Source of the DNA: JAISST01 sp050434145
Lineage (GTDB): Bacteria > Fusobacteriota > Fusobacteriia > Fusobacteriales > Fusobacteriaceae
DNA: 64,000 bases
Assembly: GCF_050434145.1 (NCBI RefSeq)
Contig: NZ_JBNPVX010000012.1
Span: 1 to 64,000, forward strand
Direction: 5' to 3'
Part shown: piece after piece, positions 9,522 to 18,328 of the stretch
How the letters are laid out: each line of letters opens with the position of its first letter
How positions within the stretch are numbered: position 1 is the first letter of the stretch
Made by a program: the position numbers and the translations under genes
The notes under the pieces: model-generated
Told to the model about the DNA's origin: nothing
What the model saw: only the letters and a program-made list of their open reading frames with translations
Databases searched by the model: none

Positions 9522-9620
9522 AAGTATTTTCATACCATATAATAATTAATGTTTTATTCTTTGGTTGGAAAAGATGAATTTAGTGTGTATTTTGAGAATA
9601 ATAAATTATTAAGTGAATAA
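9522..9620 (+). pseudogene. C-terminal remnant of an array paralogue
   Basis: One frame reads KYFHTI, two stops, then LMFYSLVGKDEFSVYFENN and a final stop. This matches the end of the family (for example FFIPYDLLMFYSLIGTEDI in 5,505-6,509). Nothing else of the gene is recognisable in the 217 bases after 9,435, so it is the footprint of a deleted member lying between the 364-aa gene and the second duplication copy. Confidence 0.5.
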
Positions 9621-9652
9621 TGAATATTAAAATATTTAATTTTGATAATTAC

Positions 9653-10158
9653 AATTAATTTTGGATGTATAAAATTATAAATAGCGTAAAAATATACAGA
9701 ATTGCAAAAAATTTCATAAATTAGGAATGAAATCTAAATTTTATAATTAATGAAAATTAATATAGGGGAGTTAACATGGGATTGGAAGAAAAATTTGAAA
9801 AAGAGATAAATAAAAAGTTTGATATAAAAATATTAACAACATTTTTCTTTTTAATATGTTTAGGACTTTATCAATACATCTCTGGAAATGAAATTCCTAT
9901 TTTAAAAAATAAATTAATAGGATTAGTCCCAATTTTTGTTGTACTTGAGATATTTATAAATGATGGACATATAAGATTTCGTTATATGCTAATTTATATC
10001 TTTTGTATTTTTTCTATAGTTTTACTTTATATATTTGCATTAATTTATCTGAAATTCATAATATTGTTTAACTATAATATTTTAATTGTTTATGAAATAA
10101 TAAAAGCACTTTTTTTATCATGGCTGTTTCAATTATTTAAAATAAAATCATATAAATA
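9653..10158 (+). repeat. Copy 2 of the ~506-bp direct duplication
   Basis: Downstream copy of the block at 7,815-8,320. It starts with the same gene tail (AATTAATTTTGGATGTATAA), here without the gene it belonged to. That orphan tail shows the 7,815 copy is the ancestral context and this one the product of duplication. Similarity fades inside the last codons of the membrane gene. Confidence 0.9.
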
Positions 10159-10198
10159 TTATTTATTGCAGAGAGCAAATGATAATAATAAAAAATAA
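9776..10198 (+). CDS. Membrane-only array paralogue (copy 2)
   Basis: A 140-residue near-duplicate of 7,938-8,360 with the same GGGGAG leader, four helices and basic tail, ending LLQRANDNNKK instead of LSKRSNDDNGK. It is followed 49 nt later by a single-helix/YYxNG partner (10,248-11,156), again a membrane-half plus soluble-half pair. Confidence 0.7.
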   Translation: MGLEEKFEKEINKKFDIKILTTFFFLICLGLYQYISGNEIPILKNKLIGLVPIFVVLEIFINDGHIRFRYMLIYIFCIFSIVLLYIFALIYLKFIILFNYNILIVYEIIKALFLSWLFQLFKIKSYKYYLLQRANDNNKK

Positions 10199-10247
10199 TT
10201 TGGACTATATAATGATGGGTATTATCAGTATTAATAGGAGAAAAATA

Positions 10248-11156
10248 ATGTCAACTTTTTATATGCTAGGTATTATAATGATATTAATTATTATATTTTT
10301 ATACATATTTTATAAAAAAAAATCAATAAAAAATTCTGAAATTGAAAAAAAAGAACTATTGGAAAAAATAAAGTCAAAAAATCTAAATATTTTAAACAAT
10401 GATACAAAACTATTGTCAGTAAATGAGTCTTTTTGTAAATTACTTGATAATATATATTTTCAACGGCTAAAAGAATGGACAAATGATAAATCATATAAAA
10501 AAGTAATATTGAATAAAAAAAGAAGTGTTGATGAAAATGAAAGTAAAATATCTCAAATATCTTATTTTGAAAAGTATATTAGCTATCAAACTGATATTTC
10601 TGTTGAGACTTTAAAGGAATCTATATCATTGTTTTTAAGAAATGACAAAGAAAAAATTAGTCAATTATATGATGAAAAAAATTATTATTTAATAGAGTCA
10701 TATGATGATGGAATATTAAAATTAAGAATTGAAAAAAAACAAGGGATTATTTATGACATGAAGATATATTATTCCAATGGTGAATTAATGTATGAGTATT
10801 TTTTATTGGATTCTGGTTATGTTGGTTTAAAATCATATGATATTGAAGGAAAACATGTAAAATCAGATAAATTTATGTATTTGGACAATAAATATTTTGC
10901 AGCATTATTTTATAATAGAATACCTCTCTCATTAATAGATATGTTAATATTACATGTATTAATTGGAACAAAAAATTTGCATGATAAAATAACTAAAAAT
11001 GAATATCAGGTTAGTGTAGATATAATGACTTTGGCTGATGAGAAGAGAGATGAAGATATTTTCACGGTAGGTAATACGAAATTTTTCTGGCTTATCGTTG
11101 GATTAATAATAATTTTTATGATTTTACATTTGTCAATATTTATTCTAGTACTTTAG
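10248..11156 (+). CDS. Array paralogue: single-helix YYxNG protein with C-terminal anchor
   Basis: A 302-residue protein from the ATG at 10,248, chosen for AGGAG seven nt upstream (an earlier in-frame ATG at 10,179 lies in the previous gene). It has an N-terminal helix (IIMILIIIFLYIFYKKK), a soluble module (FLRNDKEKISQLYDEKNY, IYYSNGELMYEYF, LIDMLILHVLIGTKNLHDKI) and, unlike its relatives, a second helix at the extreme C-terminus (FFWLIVGLIIIFMILHLSIF). It is closest to 7,088-7,834. Function unknown. Confidence 0.7.
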   Translation: MSTFYMLGIIMILIIIFLYIFYKKKSIKNSEIEKKELLEKIKSKNLNILNNDTKLLSVNESFCKLLDNIYFQRLKEWTNDKSYKKVILNKKRSVDENESKISQISYFEKYISYQTDISVETLKESISLFLRNDKEKISQLYDEKNYYLIESYDDGILKLRIEKKQGIIYDMKIYYSNGELMYEYFLLDSGYVGLKSYDIEGKHVKSDKFMYLDNKYFAALFYNRIPLSLIDMLILHVLIGTKNLHDKITKNEYQVSVDIMTLADEKRDEDIFTVGNTKFFWLIVGLIIIFMILHLSIFILVL

Positions 11157-11456
11157 AAACATCTATACTATAGTGAAAATCTTTTATTATAGAAAATAAA
11201 GACTAAAAAGAATAATTGAGTTATAAATTATATAATCATATATGCTATAGTTGTGGCTAATGATATAAGTTGATTTATACTAAAACAAAATAAAAATGAC
11301 TTGAAGTAATTATAAGAAATTCAGTTTAAATGAAGTTTGGATAACAAATTAGTTTGTGTAATTATTTTAGTATTATTTTTATAAAATAAAATATAATATA
11401 TAGATAAAAATAATAATAATATCTATTATAAAGGTTTTTATACTGATGGAAAAATA

Positions 11457-11939
11457 ATGTTTGATGGTATAAATAATGAAAAAAAACATTATTTTCAAAT
11501 AGATTATTATAACATATATGAGAAAATTACTAAGAAAAAAATTATTAATGGAGAAAATAAGGAACAAATAATATATTATTCTAATGGTAATATAAAATGC
11601 ATTATTAAATCTTATAAAAATCATCAAAATTTTCAATGTTTTTATAAAAATGGAAATCTTTTAGCAACTTTTAAAAAAGAGGATGTTTATTTAGATGGGT
11701 TATTATCTTTATTTTATAGTAATGGTAGAATAATGGCGACTTGCACATTTAAAGAGAATAATTTTCCAATATTATTAAAGAGATATGATAAAAATGGAAT
11801 AGAGTTTACTTCAAGAAAAATAGGAAAGATTATCAGAAGAATTTTTAATGATAAAGATAATGAATTAATGCATATTGAATTTATATTTCCTTTTTTAAAA
11901 AAACAAATGATATTTGAAATTTTTGAAAATATTATTTGA
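11457..11939 (+). CDS. YwqK/MORN_2-like repeat protein, probably 5'-truncated
   Basis: The ATG at 11,457 gives 160 residues, but family similarity continues upstream in frame to a stop at 11,394 (YYKGFYTDGKIMFDG is a clear repeat unit lying before the ATG). There is no start codon or binding site in that extension. The product aligns along its length with the last ~190 residues of the 12,041-14,164 protein: YYSNGNI, FYKNGNLLATF, LFYSNGRIMATC and the shared ending NELMHIEFIFPFL. It is therefore most likely a decapitated duplicate of that gene. Expression is doubtful. The 240 bases before it hold no gene. Confidence 0.55.
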   Translation: MFDGINNEKKHYFQIDYYNIYEKITKKKIINGENKEQIIYYSNGNIKCIIKSYKNHQNFQCFYKNGNLLATFKKEDVYLDGLLSLFYSNGRIMATCTFKENNFPILLKRYDKNGIEFTSRKIGKIIRRIFNDKDNELMHIEFIFPFLKKQMIFEIFENII

Positions 11940-12040
11940 TAGAAATACAAGTTGTGTTTTTATTATATTTTGAGAGCAAGTATATTTAAATTATATATAA
12001 TAGATGGAAATTGGTGAATATAGATTGTAAAGGAGAGGCC

Positions 12041-14164
12041 GTGGATGTATTGATAGGAACAGGTTGTGTGATAATTATAGCAACATTACCTAAAATTTTT
12101 ATTTTTATTGCTGAAAAAATGTCTGAGAAGCAACCAAAAAAGCAAATAAAAAGAGTTGCTGTGAGAAAGGAAATAAATAATGATGTTGCCAGTGATCTAA
12201 ACGAAGAAGATATTACTACAAATTTAACCAGAAAAAAAAATAAGAATCAATGGAAGAAAAAATTTATAGAAAAAAGAAAAATAAAATTATCAAAAGAGAA
12301 AATATTTACAAATATTGAAAAACTTATAATTAATAATAAAGAAATTTCTGATGAAATTCTTAAGAAAGAGGTAAAGATATTGCTTTCAGATGATGCTGAT
12401 AAGTTAACACGATTTTATGAAAAAGATTTTGTAGGAAGAATTAATATATACTATGATGAAAGTAAGTATAAAATGATGATAGATAGAAATGAAAATAGCG
12501 AAATGAATCAAATAGTAGTATTTTATGAAAATAATGACAATAACATTATGTATTACTATAATAGAAATGAAGAAGGTTTGTTTAACTTTTCATATTTTGC
12601 TGCTAATGGAGAGATAATATCTGTAACAACTGCTAATTGTCTTGATGAAAAATATAGTAATATAATTAATTCTTTTGATTTTATTTCTTTTGATTTTTTA
12701 ATTTTTTGTACATTAATAGGAAATACTAATTTAGAAGAGATTATACAAAAAAATAACGAAAATATAGAAGAGAGTGATAATGTAAATATCGAGAAAATAA
12801 AAAAACAGAAAAAATTGAAAGATCAATTATTATCAAAGAATATTAATGATGTTATCATGGGAAAATTTCCAAAAGAAAAAAATCAATATATAGATTTATT
12901 ATCGCAAAAACGGAATTTCAATAAAGATCATTATAATAATCAATTTTTATTTAATAAAGGATTAAAAGAAAATCCTTTAATTATCTATACTAAATTTGGA
13001 TATCCTGTTATAATATGGGATAAAAAAATACAAAAAGTTTTTTTTGATTACAATGGGAATATTTCTCATCATAGAGTCACTATTTATTGTAAAAATAGAA
13101 ATTTCATTGATGAACGCCAGTATTATGATAATATTCTGATATCACACAAATATTTTAGTAAAAATAAGAAAATTTATAAAAAAAAGAGTTATTATCTTAA
13201 TGGTAATCTTCAGAGTATTTATGAAATGGGGAGAGATGGGATAAAACCAATTGGAAATGTTCAAATTTATAACAAAGATGAAAATCTGATAATACAAGGT
13301 AAATATAGAAAAGGAAAATTATTAAAGCCACTTAAAATTTATGAAAAAAATTTTGGAGTAGAAATTAAAAAATGTGTAAAAACATTTTCTTCATCTTTGT
13401 ATAATCCTAAACAATTAATTTTGGATATAATAAAAATACAAGAGCAAATAGAAAAAGAATTGCATTATAGTGAAAAGTATTTATTTGACTTTTATATGGA
13501 AAATTTCAATAAAGTTTTTTATGATTTTGATAGGGAAATTTATCTGGATGAAAACAAAGTGCTTATTCAAAAATATTCTACTGGTGAATTAAAAACAAAT
13601 ATAAAAATTCGAAATGGTATTGATAATATCATATATGAAGGTTATTATAAAAATGGTCTTTTAATGTTTTCAGGATTTATAAATCTGAAATTTTTTGAGA
13701 TAGAAATAAAATTTTATGATAAGTTAGGTGTGATAGTAAAAAAAGAAACAGAGTCTGTAAAAAATAAAATTGTAAAAAAATATTATGATAATGGGATTTT
13801 GAAATCTAAAAAAGTTAGTTTTAATGGTAATGGAACTAGATTTGAACTATATTATGATAATGGAAACACCATGGCTATTTTTGAAAAGAATGATTTTTAT
13901 TTTGTTGGCGATGTGTCTTTGTATTATAAATCTGAGGATATAATGGCGTATTGTAATTTTTCTATTAATAAACCTTTAATGATAAATATATATGATAGAA
14001 ATGCTAATATAATGAAATCTGTTTCTATTAATGAGATATTGAAAAGAGATTATATTGATAATGAGATCAATGACTTGATGCATATTGAATTTATCTTTCC
14101 ATATTTGACATATGAAATGATAATAGAAGTTTTTGATTTAAAAAATAAAGAAGAAGCTATCTAA
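12041..14164 (+). CDS. Large array member with shared domain plus YwqK/MORN_2-like repeats
   Basis: About 707 residues if started at GTG 12,041, which has AGGAG five nt upstream; a TTG at 12,011 would add ten residues. A single N-terminal helix (VIIIATLPKIFIFIAEK) is followed by a basic linker, then the array's soluble module at about residues 100-260 (LLSDDADKLTRFYEKDFVGRI, VFYENNDNNIMYYY, SFDFLIFCTLIGNTNLEEII). The remaining ~430 residues carry diverged YwqK/MORN_2-type units (YYLNGNLQSIYEM, YYKNGLLMFSGF, YYDNGILKSKK, YYDNGNTMAIF). It thus links the short array module with the longer repeat family. It ends the array at a terminator. Confidence 0.75.
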   Translation: MDVLIGTGCVIIIATLPKIFIFIAEKMSEKQPKKQIKRVAVRKEINNDVASDLNEEDITTNLTRKKNKNQWKKKFIEKRKIKLSKEKIFTNIEKLIINNKEISDEILKKEVKILLSDDADKLTRFYEKDFVGRINIYYDESKYKMMIDRNENSEMNQIVVFYENNDNNIMYYYNRNEEGLFNFSYFAANGEIISVTTANCLDEKYSNIINSFDFISFDFLIFCTLIGNTNLEEIIQKNNENIEESDNVNIEKIKKQKKLKDQLLSKNINDVIMGKFPKEKNQYIDLLSQKRNFNKDHYNNQFLFNKGLKENPLIIYTKFGYPVIIWDKKIQKVFFDYNGNISHHRVTIYCKNRNFIDERQYYDNILISHKYFSKNKKIYKKKSYYLNGNLQSIYEMGRDGIKPIGNVQIYNKDENLIIQGKYRKGKLLKPLKIYEKNFGVEIKKCVKTFSSSLYNPKQLILDIIKIQEQIEKELHYSEKYLFDFYMENFNKVFYDFDREIYLDENKVLIQKYSTGELKTNIKIRNGIDNIIYEGYYKNGLLMFSGFINLKFFEIEIKFYDKLGVIVKKETESVKNKIVKKYYDNGILKSKKVSFNGNGTRFELYYDNGNTMAIFEKNDFYFVGDVSLYYKSEDIMAYCNFSINKPLMINIYDRNANIMKSVSINEILKRDYIDNEINDLMHIEFIFPYLTYEMIIEVFDLKNKEEAI

Positions 14165-14175
14165 ACTTCTTCTTT
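14147..14175. terminator. Bidirectional hairpin terminator
   Basis: A perfect 10-bp stem, AAAGAAGAAG (14,147-14,156) with CTTCTTCTTT (14,166-14,175) and a 9-nt loop, lies between the convergent 707-aa gene and the TPR gene and overlaps the last codons of the former. The T-run is short. Confidence 0.6.
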
Positions 14176-14181
14176 TGTTTA

Positions 14182-15000
14182 TTATTGAGATTTAGATTCA
14201 GTTGGACTTTGGTTTTCAGGAGTGTTTAGAGTATTTAAAAAACCTGACTCTATCATTTGTAGTAATTGGTTAGCTTGACTATGTCCTTGAGCACTGGCTA
14301 ATTGCAGGTAGTGTCTTGCACGTTCTGGATTTTTTTCTTCAAAATAAATTAGTCCCAGACCCAATTGGGCAGCTCCAAGACCTGCATCAGCTGGTTTTGT
14401 GAGGTATTTTTTTCCTTCTTCAAAATTTCTTTCTCTTAAGAAAACAGTACCTAGTAATAAATGAATATTTGGATCTACATTTTCTGGATTTTTTTCAAAA
14501 AAAGGTAACAAATATTTTTTAGCTTCATCATATTTTCCTTGGTCAAAATATATTTTGGTAAGAATAAGGGTTGAATCAGGGACATTTTTTTCTACTAATT
14601 TTATTAAATAAGGTTCTGCTTTGGCAAAAAGATTTTGCTCTACATATATTGCACTTAGTAATTTCAAGGCAGTGATATTATCCTTTGCTGTAAGTGGTAA
14701 CAAATACTCTTCAGCTGTGTAGTATTTTTGTTGATTAATATATACTTCAGCAAGTTTAAGTTTTATTGAATCATTATCTTTATCTGTTTCTAGAACAAGT
14801 TTGTAATATTTTTCAGCTTGTTCATATTCTTTTGACTCTGCGAGCAATCTTCCTAGCAAAATTTGGGCTTCAAGATTTCCATTATCGGCTTGCTTTTTAA
14901 TATTTTCTTGTGTAAATGTACCTTTAGGTAAATTCTCGATAGAATAAGCAGAAATTGCAAATAGTATACTTAATAAAATGACTGTAAAAATTTTTTTCAA
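14182..15000 (-). CDS. Exported TPR/Sel1-like repeat protein
   Basis: About 272 residues from TTG 15,000, preferred over an upstream ATG because GAGGAGG sits just before it and the protein then begins with a clean signal peptide (KKIFTVILLSILFAISAYS). The mature part is a run of tetratricopeptide/Sel1-type helical repeats (GNLEAQILLGRLLAESKEYEQA, LAEVYINQQKYYTAEEYL, LTKIYFDQGKYDEAKKYL, AAQLGLGLIYFEEKNPERA). Such proteins act as periplasmic or surface scaffolds for protein contacts; the partner is not indicated by the neighbours. Confidence 0.85.
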   Translation of the reverse strand: MKKIFTVILLSILFAISAYSIENLPKGTFTQENIKKQADNGNLEAQILLGRLLAESKEYEQAEKYYKLVLETDKDNDSIKLKLAEVYINQQKYYTAEEYLLPLTAKDNITALKLLSAIYVEQNLFAKAEPYLIKLVEKNVPDSTLILTKIYFDQGKYDEAKKYLLPFFEKNPENVDPNIHLLLGTVFLRERNFEEGKKYLTKPADAGLGAAQLGLGLIYFEEKNPERARHYLQLASAQGHSQANQLLQMIESGFLNTLNTPENQSPTESKSQ

Positions 15001-15070
15001 AATAATCCTCCTCACCAAATGAGTTGCTAGGTGCCTTTTTAATAAATTATGGACTTAATTTTTTATACAA

Positions 15071-15676
<606 letters not shown>

Positions 15677-15893
15677 AAGACATCTCCACAAATTATTTTA
15701 TATACCTGTAGTTATTGCAATTTGTTTTTACTTGCTTATGTATTATACATTATAATGGCAAAAAAACCAATAATTAATTTGGATAGAATGAAAAAATAAA
15801 TATGTGCAAAAAATAATTAATAGCAATACAACTACTGTATTACTAGTTTATTTGCATTAAAAAGAATATTTTTCTAAAAAGATTGTTATTAAA

Positions 15894-15934
15894 AAAATAA
15901 CTTAATAAAATTTTACATAATATCAAGTTATTTT
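15894..15934 (-). terminator. Terminator of nagA-nagB
   Basis: Read on the minus strand, AAAATAACTT pairs with AAGTTATTTT over a 21-nt loop and is followed by a T-rich stretch, 18 bases after the nagB stop codon. Confidence 0.6.
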
Positions 15935-15951
15935 TATGGATTTTTATTAGT

Positions 15952-16686
15952 TTAAAAAATAAAGAATTCTTTTGCAGATTCTGCATCCAAATATAAGTGC
16001 CAACTGGGATGACTTTTCAATATTGTTGCTGGTACATTTGGATTTATACTTTGTGATAATGTGTTCTTGATAGCTGTAGCTTTTACACCATGAGGTACAC
16101 AAGAAATAATAATTTGAGATGCCAGAATTTGCTTGATACACATTGTAATAGCTTTACTAGGGACTTCATTGATTGATTTGAACCATCCTTCTCCTACTTG
16201 TTGCATTTTACATTTATCATCTAATTCTACTATTTTGAAAGGTTCATCTGTTTCAAAATCTGCTGGTGGATCATTAAAAGCTACATGTCCATTTTCTCCT
16301 ATACCAATGACTCCTACATGTATTGTAGTTTTTCTTAAAATGTCCGATAATTCTTTAATAGTAGCTTCTATGTCACCTTCTCCATCGACAAAATAAGCTT
16401 TTTTCAACGAAACTTGATTAACAAATCTTTCTTTTAGATATTTTCTAAAGCTTGCTATATGGGTTTCTGGTAGATCTACATATTCATCCAGATGAAACAT
16501 TGAAACTTTTGTCCAATCAACATCAGCCTTTACAAGATTAGCAATAACTTGAAATTGTGATGCACCAGTTGATAAAAGTAAATTAGCTTCTCCATAAGTA
16601 TTAATCGCTTTGTTGAGATGTCGTACAATTTTTTTTGCTGCTTTTTTTCCAAGTTCTTCAGGTGTTTTTGTGATAGTAATATCCAT
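15952..16686 (-). CDS. nagB: Glucosamine-6-phosphate deaminase
   Basis: 244 residues of the NagB/6-phosphogluconolactonase fold. It converts glucosamine-6-phosphate to fructose-6-phosphate and ammonia in the cytoplasm, the last step of amino-sugar catabolism. Visible signatures are the active-site LDEY (residues 66-69), the phosphate-binding STGAS (39-43) and VGVIGIGENGHVAFNDP (124-140) with the catalytic Glu/His region. It is slightly shorter than the E. coli enzyme (about 266). AGGAGGAG precedes the ATG, and the gene lies 33 nt after nagA, so the two form an operon. Confidence 0.88.
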   Translation of the reverse strand: MDITITKTPEELGKKAAKKIVRHLNKAINTYGEANLLLSTGASQFQVIANLVKADVDWTKVSMFHLDEYVDLPETHIASFRKYLKERFVNQVSLKKAYFVDGEGDIEATIKELSDILRKTTIHVGVIGIGENGHVAFNDPPADFETDEPFKIVELDDKCKMQQVGEGWFKSINEVPSKAITMCIKQILASQIIISCVPHGVKATAIKNTLSQSINPNVPATILKSHPSWHLYLDAESAKEFFIF

Positions 16687-16719
16687 TTTTACTCCTCCTC
16701 TAAAATTTTATACAAATTT

Positions 16720-17907
16720 TTATATATTAATTTTTTTACCACCTATATATATACTTTTTATATTTATATCATTGTCAAATATAAGTAAATCTGCATCTTT
16801 TCCGATTCCAATAGAACCTTTTTTGTTATGAATATTCATAAATTTAGCTGGATTGATAGTCATGAGTTTTACTGCATCAACAATACTCATACCAACATCT
16901 TTGACCATCACTTTTACTAATCTATCAGCAGTAGCTACACTACCAGCAAATGCAGTTCTATCTGGCATTTTTGCAACTCCATTTTCTATGATTACATTTT
17001 GGCCATCAGATAAACTACCTAATATAGATGGACCTTCTGGCATTCCAGCACCTCTCATACTATCTGTAACTAGGCATATGGAATCATTGGATTTTGTCTT
17101 AATAATAAGTTTTAATAATTCACTAGGAAGATGGTGCCCATCAGCGATTATCTCTACAGAAAGTTCATCTATTAGGAACGCACTTTCCAGAACTCCCAAG
17201 ATTCTATACCCGTCTTTTTTTGTAATAGTAGACATTGCTGAATAAAGGTGTGTGATGTGGGAATACCCACTTTCTAATGCTAATAGTACTTCTTTGTATG
17301 TAGCATTACTATGGGCAATGGATGCCATTATTCCTAATCGCGATAAATCTTTTCCTAATTCTAATGCTCCATCTATTTCCGGGGCAGATGACCATCGGGC
17401 AATATTTCCATGTGCTTTATCAATAAGTTTCATATAATTTTTTTTTGAAGGAATTTGCATTAATGTTTGTGATTGAGCACCACATTGTTTTGGGGAAAAA
17501 TATGGACCTTCCAAGTGAATTCCCATGAGATTGGGCATATTTTCTTTTATTTGACAGGCATTCTCATAATTATCAAAAAAAGTATATAGTTCATCATCAG
17601 TAGATGTAAGAGTGGTGGGATATATACTAGTAGTTCCATGAGAAAGGTGCATCCTAGCCCCACCTACTATTGCTTTAACATCTCCATCCATAAAATCATG
17701 ACCTCCTCCACCATGGCAATGAAGATCAATAAATCCAGGGGAAAGAAAATTATTTTGACAATCAATTATTTCACTACTTTTTTCTTTAGAGAATATAAAA
17801 TTTTTTCCAATATCAATGACTTTTCCATTCTCTACACTTAGAAAGCCATTTTCTATTAATTGTGTACCAAATATAATTTTGGCATTGGTAAAAATCTTTT
17901 TTTTCAT
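16720..17907 (-). CDS. nagA: N-acetylglucosamine-6-phosphate deacetylase
   Basis: 395 residues of the amidohydrolase superfamily. It removes acetate from N-acetylglucosamine-6-phosphate, feeding NagB. The N-terminal beta-domain is followed by the metal site PGFIDLHCHGGGG (His63/His65), HLEGPYFSP, SIAHSNATYKE, ITHLYSAM and the catalytic-Asp region LVTDSMRGAGMPEG. The binding site is AGGAGG. Upstream of the start lies leader element copy A. The LacI-type regulator on the opposite strand could also act here, but no operator is seen close to this start. Confidence 0.93.
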   Translation of the reverse strand: MKKKIFTNAKIIFGTQLIENGFLSVENGKVIDIGKNFIFSKEKSSEIIDCQNNFLSPGFIDLHCHGGGGHDFMDGDVKAIVGGARMHLSHGTTSIYPTTLTSTDDELYTFFDNYENACQIKENMPNLMGIHLEGPYFSPKQCGAQSQTLMQIPSKKNYMKLIDKAHGNIARWSSAPEIDGALELGKDLSRLGIMASIAHSNATYKEVLLALESGYSHITHLYSAMSTITKKDGYRILGVLESAFLIDELSVEIIADGHHLPSELLKLIIKTKSNDSICLVTDSMRGAGMPEGPSILGSLSDGQNVIIENGVAKMPDRTAFAGSVATADRLVKVMVKDVGMSIVDAVKLMTINPAKFMNIHNKKGSIGIGKDADLLIFDNDINIKSIYIGGKKINI

Positions 17908-17938
17908 AAAAAATCCTCCTGAAGTATTAAATTTATAA

Positions 17939-18127
17939 GGTGTTAGAAAACTATTTTTAGCTTTGCAAATTCAAACTTTTATCAATCTCTAATTCTTCTT
18001 ATCCTCCGGCCTGACTTTGCTTGGATGTTACTGGGATTCTAGCAAACCCTGAAAGAGTTAATATTCTCAGTGAATATTTGTAAGACATAATAAAGAAAAA
18101 TCTCTATTTTGCAATTGTCTATATAAA
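17939..18127 (-). repeat. Leader element, copy A (upstream of nagA)
   Basis: Read on the minus strand it contains AACATCCAAGCAAAGTC, then GGAGGATAAGAAGAATTAG, ATTGATAAAAG, GAATTTGCAA and AAAAATAGTTTTCTAACACC, ending 31 nt before the nagA ATG. The distal half (TTGCAAAATAG ... TTTTCTTTATTAT, TTACAAATATTCA) is shared with copy B. The proximal ~80 nt is shared with all five copies. Confidence 0.75.
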
Positions 18128-18173
18128 AGTTATAAAGTTGTTTTTCGAAAATAATGTTCTGAAACAATTTATA

Positions 18174-18202
18174 TTGACATGAAAAAGTTTTTGTGGTATA
18201 AA
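18174..18202 (+). promoter_or_regulatory. Sigma-70 promoter for the LacI-TRAP1 operon
   Basis: TTGACA (18,174-18,179) and TATAAA (18,197-18,202) are separated by 17 bases, about 130 bases before the regulator start codon. Confidence 0.8.
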
Positions 18203-18216
18203 TTTTTTATAACTTA

Positions 18217-18237
18217 AACGTTTTCGTTAACGTTTTC
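18217..18237. promoter_or_regulatory. LacI/GalR-type operator
   Basis: AACGTTTTCGTTAACGTTTTC contains the palindrome CGTTAACG and two ACGTTTTC half-sites, the sequence style bound by LacI-family repressors. It lies just past the expected transcription start, so a bound repressor would block its own operon (autoregulation inferred). Confidence 0.7.
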
Positions 18238-18328
18238 TTAAAACTATATTATCTTATATTTTATTAAAAGTCAAAACTTTTTTATAGATTTTGGAAAATA
18301 AAATAAAAAAAGATTTGGAGGAAAAATT

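Noticed and set aside
3119..14164. Calling the array an antitoxin or immunity locus outright
   Set aside because: Only the YYxNG resemblance supports it; no toxin, secretion signal or polymorphic-toxin gene is visible, so it was kept as a hypothesis.
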